A stretch of DNA of 64,000 nucleotides. Origin: Mesocentrotus franciscanus. Lineage: Eukaryota > Echinodermata > Echinoidea > Camarodonta > Strongylocentrotidae. Shown here in pieces: positions 45,690 through 57,000 of the stretch; position 1 is the stretch's first letter; each line of letters opens with the position of its first letter. The translations under genes were made by a program, and so were the position numbers. The stretch covers positions 2,910,218 through 2,974,217 of the forward strand of contig CP137673.1 of the NCBI GenBank assembly GCA_037976565.1. Reading direction: 5' to 3'. A model generated the notes under the pieces. It did not search any database, was not told the DNA's origin, and worked only from the letters and a program-made list of their open reading frames with translations.

Positions 45690-47250
45690 CATTTATGATT
45701 TTTTTGGCGGTTCACGTGCCATACCTGGATAAGTCTTAAGTGCTTAAGAATGGAATCGATTTGTATTGCATTTACCTCACTCAACTTTTCTCTATGACCA
45801 ACTTATATGATTTGCCACAGGTTTTAGGAACTGACATATTAATACAAAGGGGGTGGGGTGAGCATGAGACTGATCTACTACATAAGCATTATGAAACAGG
45901 TCTACTTCATATTAGTAATAACAAATATACACAAATACTGAGATCTTTTACCCAAATCATTAATATGTCAGTTTGTAAACCCTGCAATTCATTAAAATTG
46001 CAAGTGACATGAATGGGCATTTCAGTTCTACAGCTAAGCTATTCAGGTTCGTGGCTATATAACTCACCCCCCATCTCTCTATCTCTATAATGAAGGGGAA
46101 AATAACCTGAAATTTTCTTGCAGTTATGCTATCGGATGTGTGTAGATCGACCTCATTTTGGAAATATCCCTCTTCAGCTTGGACTCATGGTTTAGCTTTT
46201 GGGTGGAATCTGCTGTATAATGCAAGTGCTGCTTGATCCAGGGTACGCAAAGAATTCTAATGCATGAATAAAGCAAAAAGAAAGGAATACAAGTTAAGAA
46301 AAACTGTTATAAATTTTAAAACTGGAACGTAAACAATGAATTAAATAATGAATTCTGTCAGAAAAGTACTGCTTCAAAGATTCATCAGAAATAATCTCTC
46401 ATTGCTCACAAACATAATATAAACATACCTTTGCATTTTAAACATTTGTTGGCAATGCAAAACGTGATTCAGGATTTTTTGTAAATAATCATCAATACAA
46501 TTCTAGTTTGCTAATGAGAGTAGAATCAAAGTTCTATTGACCTATGCGGGCGAGGGAAAAGAACACAGTTTGAAACTCGCAAAATATGGTCGGTTATTGC
46601 AACATACCTGCAGGTTTTAGTGATCTGAAATTAATTGAATTATATGTATTTGAAACTTAGAAAAAAAAAGCCTTTCGAATGAAATGATCAATTTGTTGAT
46701 GCAATCAGTGATCATGCAAAATATGAAACATATACGGTATGTAAAGAAAAAATACAAGTACATCTACACAATTACCGATAATGTGGCTTCAACTGTGTCA
46801 CGAGGCTGCTGAATGCTGATCCAGAAGGTTGAGAGAAAGTAGCATATTGTGCATGGTCTCACGTCAATATACTGTGGCCACAATGTGCTTTGAATCCACT
46901 GCTTTGATGAAAGATGTCAAAAGATGCCTACAATTAATAAGAAAATAAATAAAGTTAAAACAAATTGAATGGTTGACGCATGTGCAACACACGTAGGCCT
47001 ACAGCTACAAACTTCTTTGTACAGCCTGATTGTGAATAATTTTGTTAACCATTTACGGGTCTAACCATTTATTTCCAGATAAAGGCTTCTGTATATATAG
47101 AACACACCATGAACTGATTATACATTTATGGTGAAAGAACTTTGTACACGTCTTCAGAGGTGAAGTTTTCTCCGATACACTTAATTGCTGTCTAAACTCT
47201 GTACATACATTTTTGTTAAAGTACTTGTTTAAGGTTATTTGACATGGCTA
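45690..47250. other. No gene seen
   Basis: Interior of the 11.65-kb element; AT-rich, only short ORFs without recognisable domains. Confidence 0.6.
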
Positions 47251-47283
47251 ACATCGAAATGGTGTGGTGCGTTCACCCTTTCA

Positions 47284-47379
47284 AGAAAAGCACCCCCCCC
47301 CCGCTTGTCGCGAAAGGGTGCGTTGAGAACGGAGAACCGCCTTAACGCACCCTTTCGGGTTAAGCGGAGGGGGCTTTCT
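47284..47379. repeat. Imperfect 96-bp hairpin
   Basis: CGCGAAAGGGTGCGTT pairs with AACGCACCCTTTCGGG. The pairing continues outward through CCCCCGCTT/AAGCGGAGGGGG and AGAAAAGC/GGCTTTCT. Confidence 0.75.
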
Positions 47380-47516
47380 CAGCGTTGACTAGTCTTCCAC
47401 ATCAGTCGTTTGTCGTTTAAAATGGAATTTAAGGAATATAAATTTAATTTGTTTAAATTGAAATAATCAAAATTGAAACAGATAGACTAGAAAATTAAAT
47501 AAAAATACTGTTTAAG

Positions 47517-48183
47517 TAACTCCAGGAGCTCCGACGTCGGTACAGGAAAACGATTCAAATAGCAGATTGGGCGACAATTTTTCGGAATGTGAAGAGGTAG
47601 TAATTACAATTTTGACTTACAATGTTTTTCGACTCCTCTGAGCATCGTCCCAACCACTTGAAATTATAATATGAAGAAGTCTTCGATGGGAAAAAGGGCG
47701 ATTCTTCGTCCTAATTTGACGATTCATCCATGTTGCATCGTCGATTCAAAATGGCGAAGAGAAAATACGCATGCGCAGTAGCCGCGCAGCAAATAAGAAT
47801 ATTCATGATATAGAGCGCTGTTCGCTCGAAATTGCTGAATATGCACGAGGTTGAGAAGGGCTCTCTTTCTTCGATTCTTCAGCAATTTCGAGTGAACGGC
47901 GCTCTATATCATGAATATTCATATTTGCTGCGCCGCTACAGCTAGAGCATGCATACTTTCTCTTCAACATTTTTGTTGAATCAATGATACAACATGGATG
48001 AACCGATTGTCGGGTTAGGACGAAGAATCACCCTTTTTCCCAGCATCAAAGACTTTTTCAAATTATAATTTCAAGTGGTTGGGAAGTCAAAATTCACAAG
48101 TTCACATTTCGAAAAATGCAGCCCAATCCGCTGTTTGAATCGTTTTCCTGTACGACTACGAGCTCTGGAGCTCCCTGGAGTTA
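47517..48183. mobile_element. 667-bp foldback palindrome
   Basis: Left TAACTCCAGGAGCTCC matches the inverse of right GGAGCTCCCTGGAGTTA. The arms continue to pair (GTACAGGAAAACGATTCAAA, CACTTGAAATTATAAT, AAAAAGGG.GATTCTTCGTCC, CATGATATAGAGCGC) up to a centre near 47850. Each arm is about 320 bp with scattered small indels. It resembles a foldback MITE; the target duplication is uncertain. Confidence 0.85.
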
Positions 48184-48906
48184 GCGTTTATGCTTCTCAT
48201 GCAGCGCACTTTATTTTTAAAAAGAATAAAGCGCTCAGTTCTCAAAATTGACATTACTTACAGCAGAGTTAAAGCCACGTGTAGGTAAATGCACAAACTT
48301 TGCTTTGAATGATGCCCCATGCATCCCATCAAGATCCTATACATACATGTAGATGCACATGCATGGGATCATACAATACATTTCTCATCTTGGCGTTGGA
48401 AATAAGCACTCCTACTACTACTTCACAATCATACATTACTACGTTTCAGAACAGAAAACAGTTACTATATATTGTAAATAAATTAGGTAAATCTAAACTT
48501 ACCCATAATGTAGAATAGAAGGGGAAAACGGAAGTATTCAAAAAGATTTTGCCACTCTGCTCTAGCTCCTGTCGCTGGCTCTGTGTAGCAGTTGAGGAAT
48601 GGCTATAGTATAGTATTGTGTGTATGTGTGTGTACTCAAGGCAGGCATGGTATACGCGCGCACATGCACTGTGCACATGCTTTCACTGCATGGCTTGGTT
48701 ATATACGTACACACAGAGTACTATTGCAGCTGTTCAAAAGGCGGGAGTCGCATTTTGGGGTTTTGGGGCTTGTAGTCTTGATCAATATTGCAGACCTTAT
48801 ATGGTGCATGTCAATTAGATGTTGCACAATCTGTAAATTAAAACTATTAATATAATGACTTATGGAGAGTTTCTAACTCCTGGTTTGGGGGTTTAAATAA
48901 ACATTG

Positions 48907-49784
48907 GTATACTCCAGAGGCGGCGCTAGATCCTACTGGTTTCTATCGGATTTTACTGATCTTCAAAACCATTAGAATCATCTGGTTCGTAAAGTTTTCT
49001 ACTGGTTTCGACTTAGGATTTTTACACCCATGTTAAAACCATTAGATCCTACTGGTTTCTATTGGATTCTACTGGTCTTCAAAACCATTAGGCTCTACTG
49101 GTTTGTAAAGGTTTCTATTGGTTTGACTTAGGATTTTTACACCCATGTTCAAACCAGTAGATCTTACTGGTTTCTACTGGTCTTCAAAACCATTAGGCTC
49201 TACTGGTTTGTAAAGTTTTCTACTGGTTTGACTTAGGATTTTTATACCCATGTTCAAACCATTAGATCCTACTGATTTCTATTGGGTTCTACTGGTCTTC
49301 AAAACCATTAGACTCTACTGGTTTGTAAAGGTTTCTACTGGTTTTACTTAATATTTTTACACCCATGTTCAAACCATTAGATCTTACTGGTTTCTACTGG
49401 TCTTCAAAACCATTAGGCTCTACTGGTTTGTAAAGTTTTCTACTGGTTTGACTTAGTATTTTTACACCCATGTTCAAACCATTAGATCTTACTGGTTTCT
49501 ATTGGTTTCTACTGGTCTTCAAACCATTAGACTCTACTGGTTTGTAAAGGTTTCTACTGGTTTTACTTAGTATTTTTACACCCATGTTCAAACCATTAGA
49601 TCTTACTGGTTTCTATTGGTTTCTACTGGTCTTCAAACCATACTGGTTTGTAAAGGTTTCTAATGGTTTTACTTTACCGTTCCTCCTGAAACCATTAGAC
49701 TCTACTGGTCTCTGGAAAACCAGTAGAAACCATTAGAATGTCTCTACTGGTTTCTACTGGTTTCTATGGGAATTTCGACCTGGG
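48907..49784 (-). repeat. Right arm of the 11.65-kb element
   Basis: Six to seven units of about 105-120 bp with TCTACTGGTTTGACTTAG, TTTTTACACCCATGTTCAAA and CCATTAGATCCTACTGG. Inverted with respect to the left arm. Confidence 0.85.
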
Positions 49785-49785
49785 T

Positions 49786-50822
49786 AGTGTTAGTATATAG
49801 TAGATGCCAGGAAAACATCACTTACGAAGGTTCAAAATAGCAACAACAAAAATCGCCTCGCCGCGCTATACCCGGCTCGGACTTCGCGGCTCGTGGACGA
49901 TGTTCCGCATCGTCATTGGGTCGAACCCCCTTAAACTTACTTGATTTAAAAAGACGTTATCATGCACTGCTTTTTATGGTCTCCATAGCTAGTGTTAGTA
50001 TAATAGTAGATGCCAGGAAAACATCACTAACGAAGGTTCAAAATAGCAACAACAAAAATCGCCTCGCCGCGCTATACCCGGCTCGGACTTCGCGGCTCGT
50101 GGACAATGCTCGATCTGCATCGTCTTTGGGTCAACCCCCCCTAAAATGTTACTTGATTTAAAAAGACCTAATTATCATGCACTGCTTTTTATGGTCTCCA
50201 TTGTGTCAGTAGATGCCAGGAAAATATCACTTAAGGGGGTTCAAAATAGCCCCCAAAGAAAAAAAAATCGCCTCGCCTCTACGCGGCTCGGACATCGCAG
50301 CTCGTGGACGATGCTCTGCATCGTCATTGGGTCGAACCCCCCTTAAACTGTTACTTGATTTAAAAAGACGTTATCATGCACTGCTTTTTATGGTCTCCAT
50401 TGTGTTAGTATATAAATGCCAGGAAAACATCACTTACGGGGGTTCAAAATAGCAACAACAAAAAAACGCCTCGCCGCTTCGCAGCTCGTGGACGATGCTC
50501 CGTGTTGTCATTGGGTCAACCCCCTTAGCAAAAAGCTAGATCCCATCATCCGCCCCTGGATCCCTACTCTTTGAGGGGGTAGGAGAAAGCAATTTTACGT
50601 TATATTACTCCAGGAAGTGCCTGAAAATGCTCCGCATCGTCATTGGGTCGAACCTCCCTCAAACTGTTATACTTGATTAAAAAAGACATCATTAAATGTT
50701 GTTAAAGGTCTCCATTGTGTTAGTAGATGCCAGGAAAAAAAAATCACTTACGGGGGTTCAAAATAGCCCCAAAAAAAAAAAAAAAAAAAAAATAAATGAA
50801 TAAAAAAATAAAAAATAAAAAA

Positions 50823-50853
<31 letters not shown>

Positions 50854-51700
50854 AAAAATAAAAAATCGCCACGCCGCTATGCGGCTCGGACCTTGCGGGT
50901 CGTGGACGATGCTCCGCATCGTCATTTGGTTGAACCCCCCTCAAACTGTTACTTGATTTAAAAAGACGTTATCATGAACTGCTGTTTATGGTCTCCATTG
51001 TGCTGGTAGATGCCAGGAAAATATCACTTAAGGGGGTTCAAAATAGCCCCCCCAAAATCGCCTCGCCGCTACGCGGCTCGGACATCGCAGCTCGTGGACG
51101 ATGCTCTGCATCGTCATTGGGTCGAACCCCCCTTAAACTGTTACTTGATTTAAAAAGACGTTATCATGCACTGCTTTTTATGGTCTCCATTGTGTTAGTA
51201 TATAGATGCCAGGAAAACATCACTTACGGGGGTTCAAAATAGCCCCCAAAATCGCCTCGCCGCTACGCGGCTCGGACTTCGCGGCTCGTGGACGATGCTC
51301 TGCATCGTCATTGGGTGAACCCCTTAAACTGTTACTTGATTTAAAAGACGTTATCATGCACTGCTTTTTATGGTCTCCATTGTGTTAGTATATAGATGCC
51401 AGGAAAACATCACTTACGGGGTTCAAAATAGCACCCAAAATCGCCTCGCCGCTATGCGGCTCGTGGACAATGCTCTGCATCGTCTTTGGGTCAACCCCCC
51501 CCCTAAACTGTTACTTGATTTAAAAAGACGTAATTATCATGCACTGCTTTTTATGGTCTCCATAATTGTGTCAGTAGATGCCAGGAAAACATCACTTACG
51601 GGGGTTCAAAATAGCAACAACAAAAATTCGCGGCTCGTGGACGATGCTCCGTGTCGTCATTGGGTCAACCCCCTTAGCAAAAGCTAGATCCCATCATCCG
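49786..51700 (+). repeat. Tandem array, about nine units of about 200 bp
   Basis: Each unit carries GATGCCAGGAAAACATCACT, GTTCAAAATAGC, CGCCTCGCCGCTACGCGGCT, GTGGACGATGCTCCGCATCG, TTACTTGATTTAAAAAGACG and TGCACTGCTTTTTATGGTCT. Units begin near 49802, 50010, 50212, 50417, 50727, 51010, 51208, 51398 and 51578. An A-rich TAAATAAA expansion sits in one unit (50770-50865). CCACTACTC-type spacer CCTACTCTTTGAGGGGGTAG occurs near 50565 and 51710. Confidence 0.9.
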
Positions 51701-51969
51701 CCCATGGATCCCTACTCTTTGAGGGGGTAGGAGAAAGCAATTTTACGTCATATTACTCCAGGAAGTGCCTGAAAATGCACCTAATGTGGTTCTAAAATTG
51801 CAAATGCTTCCTACTCTGGGAGGGGGTCAGAACCCCCTCCCAGACCCCCGCTTGGTCGCTCTGCTCCCTCGCCGCTGACGCCTCGCTTCATCGTTTTTCA
51901 TATATTTCACCCCATGCAATTTTGTGCCCCCCCCCCCCGTAAGAAATTCCTGGATCCGCCACTGACTGG

Positions 51970-53520
51970 TATAACAAATTCCTGTCTTAATGGTATTATC
52001 TAATTGCATTCGCAAATACATTGAATAACACATTTCCAAATCGTAACTTGAATTAGTTTCACTTTATTTTTTGTTGAGTTTATTAAAAATTAAAGGATAA
52101 CATTAACAAAAATAATTAAAGATATAGACAGACATAGCGTCCCAACAAAAAGTTCCTGTTTTGAAAAAAGGTCTTGTCAAATAAATATTTCAAAACCTAC
52201 TCTGTCTATGCTTGTACCTTTCAACTTTGACTAGAACTGATTATGAAAACCAATTCCTATATGAAATAATAATGATATCAAGAATATAATTCAACCTCCT
52301 TAGAGGGATGTCGATGAAAGCACTAACGTCATCTCGTTATTAGCGGGACTTCAATAAAAATGAGCTTTCAAACACATCATCAAGAGTATATGCCTATGTA
52401 TCAACAAGCATAAACATCATCATCCCTATGGCAAGAATATCATTATAACTGAGCTTGCTATAATGAGATTTATCTGTAATAATTGTCATGGTTACCCTTT
52501 AAAGGAATCGTTTAACAATTTTAAATCTGAGATGCATGGCCCTACGTGTTATCAGTGTCTGTGATGTGGTGTAATATTGAAGCCCTAAAAAAATTGCGCT
52601 TCAAAATGATCAAGAAGTGCCTCAAAAGAGTAAAAATCTTTGAGTGACCGGTTTTACCATACTCGTTTTCCCCAATAGACTGTAGTGTTATGAAAACCGT
52701 TAGGAAAACGCAAAATTTGATTTCCCTTTTCAGTCATAAATATCTTGATAATCAGACAGGCGATTGGCTTGTAAAAGTCATGGGGTTCCTGACTGACCTA
52801 AAAGTTTATAATTATCATTGCAGCATGAGCTAAATCCAGGATTTTGTTTCAGAATCTGAGACGAAGTTACCCAATCCCTTTAAGTCTCATAATATGTTCC
52901 AATTTCCTCACCAGATTACTGGTACCAAAATATCTAAATAAACATCAGATCTGAAATTGAACAAAAACAGTGTCGGCACATTATTCTCTGTGATCTTAGA
53001 GTATATAATTCCTGTTTTACAACATGTATAATAATTCCCGAATTGTGCACAAACTGTTCTATCTGAAAATAATATGCTTGACTATATATGTCCTGAAGTT
53101 GAATCTGATTATTGGCATACCGATACAAGTATGTCTATTGTAGTTTATTGTACATTCTGGTTTACATTTCCAGTGCATGAAGTTTTTAGAAAGTATTTCC
53201 AATGTATCATTACAATGGGGTATTTTTCCAACTTGCACATTACCCCACAAAATCTCAACTCTCTGGTGGGATCCTATAATATTATTCATGCTGTTGCTAC
53301 AAGCTAGTCTCTTGTTTCAGAAAAAAATACATTGATTTGACCAATGCTGCTATCATAGTTACAAACCTTTAGGATACATGAATCATCCGAGTTTCATAGG
53401 CTGATTGTGCCATTATATATCAAGATATAAATAATTGAAAATGGAGATCGAGAAAATGTCTTAGGATCAGTCCGTGTTATGATGAACTATACAAAATCGT
53501 TTAATTATTACTATTTATAT
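51970..53520. other. No gene seen
   Basis: AT-rich sequence with short ORFs. It lies downstream of the CARF-like gene on its strand and could include 3' UTR. Confidence 0.55.
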
Positions 53521-53531
53521 AATTCTTGTAT

Positions 53532-54019
53532 TTATTTGGTACTATGTGTTTTTCCAAGGGAAGCGACAGCATGGCTTAGATTGTGCGGTGCTGCATGGCA
53601 CTCTTCTTCTAAGTGGATAGGGAGAACAACTGAAGACAGGGATGATTGGGGGTGGGGATATCCGTGCTCAGGAATGTTAGAGGATTTTGATGGCAGCCCA
53701 GCATGAAGCCTTGACCCTCCTCTTCCCATGTGGATTCTGCGTCTTGCAGTGGCAGTCGGTTGCACACCAATGTGCTTGCTCCCACTCAAGCGAACACGCT
53801 TCACATGCCTGCCTTTTTGCCTTTCTTTTGAAGTGCCCTTGCTGCCCCAGCATAGTACATACTTCCAAAATGAATACATGGCAGACACAAGATGGGTGTT
53901 GGTCTTTATTCTGCTGTAGCCTTCTACCATTGCTGGGTTGATACATCTGGGGATTCATCGAATTTCAATGCCATTTCCTGACGGCTGACACATTTTCTGG
54001 AACTGTTCCTTTAGATCTT
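53532..54019 (-). pseudogene. CARF-like C-terminal exon with in-frame stop
   Basis: After an acceptor-like ...ctgtttcag (54020) the frame reads DLKEQFQKMCQPSGNGIEIR, then TGA at 53955-53957. The same frame stays open from 53930 to the stop at 53532 and includes KHIGVQPTATARRRIH and HNLSHAVASLGKTHSTK. The V-Q-P-T-x-x-x-R-R-x block followed by a basic, Gly-Pro-containing tail is, from memory, the C-terminal signature of invertebrate CARF-like proteins with the MULE-type core. The first stretch may belong to another exon form, or the true acceptor may lie after the TGA. If neither holds, the gene is inactivated here. Exons linking this to 57861 were not found. Confidence 0.6.
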
Positions 54020-57000
54020 CTGAAACAGAAATGGGAAACATTAATGTTACAATTTGCATCTGCTTAATTGAGACACAATAAATAACTTGATTTGATAATG
54101 GCCGAGGGCCTTTAAAATACTTGAGCCTCGAGGTCCCCGTGAGGTGCGAGTGTGACCAGTGACTGCCCCATTGGGCCTTGTCCCCCCCCCCCCCGCCCTA
54201 AAAAGAAAAAAGAGATTGAGAGAAGAAAAAGAAGGCAAAGGGAAAGAGGAGAGAAAGGGAAAGAAAGAAGGGAAAGAAAGAAGGGAAAGAAAGAAGGGGA
54301 AGAAAAGTAAAAAAAAAATGGGGAAAAGAAGTCGAGTCTAGACTGCTACTATATACTTACTAGACGTCTACTAGTAGAAGCTAGTAGTAGTACTAGTAGT
54401 AGGCCTAGTAGACCTCTAGTCTAGTCTAGATCTACTATAGACCGAAGATTTCTGTCTCTTTCGTTCGTTAGCCTCTGATTTGGGTAGGGTCGGCTCCTCT
54501 CTTTACCATAGCGATTGCATTGCAAACTACCACCTCCGTCCGGGTGATAAACTTATGCCCAAAATACTACATTTTACCCGATGCATATCCGATGCATTTA
54601 TTACTGTTAATTAGGCCTAGGCTAAACTACATCGGTTCCACTTACCAGATTGACTGTATGATGCGTTTAAGGGTCTTTTTTCCGGATTTTCATCGCAGAA
54701 AATGAGCTCTGTGTTGAAATTCTTGCAGCCGTATTTTAAACTGTTACAGTCAATGGATGACGTCATCTTCCTTCATGCGCATTTCAGCAACATTGTAAAT
54801 CACTGGTATCGAATTATAATAAACCACGTTTGAATTTTATTTGGGGGGTCAACTGCCCCCCTCCTAGCCCCATTCAGTATGCCAGTGCCATTGCCCCCAC
54901 CCCGATCCACAACTTGTTGGCGGGGAAAATTGCAACTGATATTCCCCTTCTTTTCTTTTCTTCTTCCTCTTTTTTTCCTTCCATTTATCTCCTCTTTTTT
55001 CTTTCCCTTTCCTTCCTTCTCTCTTATTTATTTTAATTTGTTGATATGGGGGTGCGGCAACAGCCTGGGAGGCAAGGCCCTTTCGGCCCCCGATCTTCTT
55101 CTTTTCCCCTTTTCCTTTCCTTTTCCTCTTCTTTCTTTCCCTTTCTCTCCTCTTTCCCTTTCCCTTCTCTCTCTCTTTCTCTCTCCGCGCCTGGGCCTTG
55201 CCCCCCCCGCAAAGAAAAGAAAAAAAAAGAGAGAGAGAGAAGGGAAAGAAGGGAAAGGGAAAGTGGAAAAGAGGAGATAGAGGGAAGGAAAAAAAGAAGA
55301 AGAAGAAAAGAAAAGAAGGGGGATATCAGTTGCAATTTTCCCGCCAATAAGTTGTGGATCGGGGAGGCCAAGGCCCTTGCCTCCCTCCCCGCCAAAAAAA
55401 AAGGAGAGAAGGGAAAGGGAAAGAGGAGAGCTAAAAGGGAACAAAGAGGAAGAAGAAAAGAAAAGGGTGAAAAGAAGAGGAGATCAGTTGCGATTAATCC
55501 CACCAACAACATGTGGATCGGGGGGAGGGCCGAAAGGCCCTTGCCTCCCCCCTAGCAAACCTAAAAGAGAGAGAAGGAAGGGAAGGGAAAGGGAAGGGGG
55601 AGGGAAAGGTAAGGAAAGAAAGAGAGAAAGAAGATAGGTAGGGAGATCAGTTGCGATTTTTCCCGCCAACAAGATGTAGATCGGGGGCACTGGCGTACAG
55701 ATGGGGGCAATTAGTGTCCTGCCAGTGTCACAATAAAATTCAAACGTGGTTCATTTCTAATTCGATACCGGTGATTTACAAATGTTGCTGAAATGACATA
55801 ATTTTCCGAGATTTTTCCTCACTTTTTAGTAAATTTCGGCGTAGTCGGTACGCCACACTACGCAACTCTACGCAGATCTGGTTTGAAAGGGGCTTAACCC
55901 ACAACCAATTTTGGGGACATTCCCTTTGCTGTCCGATGGAGAAGACCAACGTTGTTTAAATGACTGATGGGTACCCTGTGGACATGTCATTTTTAAGGAT
56001 ATGTTGATGATGTAATTAGTGTAGTGAGTCTAAAGCTTTAGTCTCATTTCATGCTGTCACCACCAATGAAAGTTCTTAATTCATTTGATATCTGGAACAT
56101 CATGGGATTCGAACCCATCCGACATAGCACGAAAATCGACCATTGCAATAGGTGATCAAGAACCTCCTTGGATACAGAAGAAGCAATGTTTAATATTCAT
56201 ATTCAATGTTTAATATTTATATTCAATGATTGATGTATTAATATTCAATGTTTTATATTCATATTCAATGTTTCTTGGCCATGCACAACAATAAATAAAT
56301 TTATAAAACAATTTATGAATAAATTTGTCTTTGAAATTAATCTCTGGCTGTTGCTAGTATTTGTATATACATGTAGGACACGAATACTTCATTAATTTTT
56401 CATAATAATAATAATAATAGGCATTTATATAGCGCCGTCTATCTAGACAATTCTATTCCAAGTACAGGTATTGTTAAAAAAAGATAAGATTTCAGCTTGG
56501 ATTTAAAGGTCTCTAAGGAAGTTATGATTCTCAAATTAAATGGTAAATTATTCCAAAGAGAAGGTGCTGCAGCTGAAAAAGCCCTTTCAAAACAGGCTAT
56601 ACTTGTGTCTTGGGGATCTTAAGAAGATGCTGGTGTGATGATCTTAGACTACGAGCTGGTGTATAAGGCATAACAAGGTTTTGTAAATAGTCTGGTGCTA
56701 ATCCATTTACAGCCTTCCATGTGAGGAGAAGGATTTTGAATTCTATGCGCTTGCGGATTGGCAACCAGTGTAGCTTTTTGAGAACAGGAGAAATGTGATC
56801 ATATTTAGATGTCCCTGATAAAACCCTGGCAGTTGCCTTCTGAGCATGTTGAAGTTTGTCAAGATTGCGTGAAGTAATATTGAAAAGAAGAGCATTGCCA
56901 ATATCTAATCGAGATAAAACAAATGCAAAAGAGGTTGATTGAATGATTGACAGATCAGAAGAACAGCTAGGGAGAGAAAGAGAGACGGGAGAGTGAGTGG

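Larger units (their letters stand above)
38134..49784. mobile_element. 11.65-kb TIR element with AACCAGTAGA-repeat arms and TA target duplication
   Basis: The left end CCCAGGTCGAAAATCCCATA is the inverted match of the right end TATGGGAATTTCGACCTGGG. TA occurs at 38132-38133 and 49785-49786. Removing the element joins GGTCTCCA-TA-GTGTTAGTA, which agrees with intact copies of the host repeat at about 49978 and 50394. The left arm (38134-38656, continued at 41890-41957 after an insertion) and the right arm (about 48907-49784) consist of AACCAGTAGA/AACCATTAGA repeats in opposite orientation. The interior holds a THAP-like fragment, a SAP-domain fragment, several foldbacks and pearl-like insertions. 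No complete transposase was seen. Confidence 0.85.
37927..51964. mobile_element. Split repeat element: 5' end, 11.65-kb insertion, tandem array, 3' end
   Basis: It opens CAGTGGGGGATCTATGG and shares TTGGGCTGCCAAGTGA and CGCCATCATGTGTCCAGACC with the compact MITE at 32832-33184. It is cut at 38132 by the large TIR element, resumes at 49785 in the same repeat unit, runs through the array to about 51700, and ends CTGGATCCGCCACTG at 51964. An outer target duplication was not identified. Confidence 0.65.

Noticed and set aside
48592..48855. Plus-strand ORFs near a (TG)n tract
   Set aside because: Short, no splice context or domain, overlapping microsatellite-like sequence.
53687..53941. Cys-rich plus-strand ORFs
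   Set aside because: Shadow of the minus-strand CARF-like C-terminal exon, whose frame carries the recognisable VQPTA..RRR motif.
55028..55555. ORFs of 130-170 codons on both strands
   Set aside because: Open in several frames because the DNA is polypyrimidine or polypurine; no codon or domain signal.
56085..56170. Functional tRNA-Ser or tRNA-Leu gene
   Set aside because: Only the T arm is intact; the other arms cannot be drawn convincingly.
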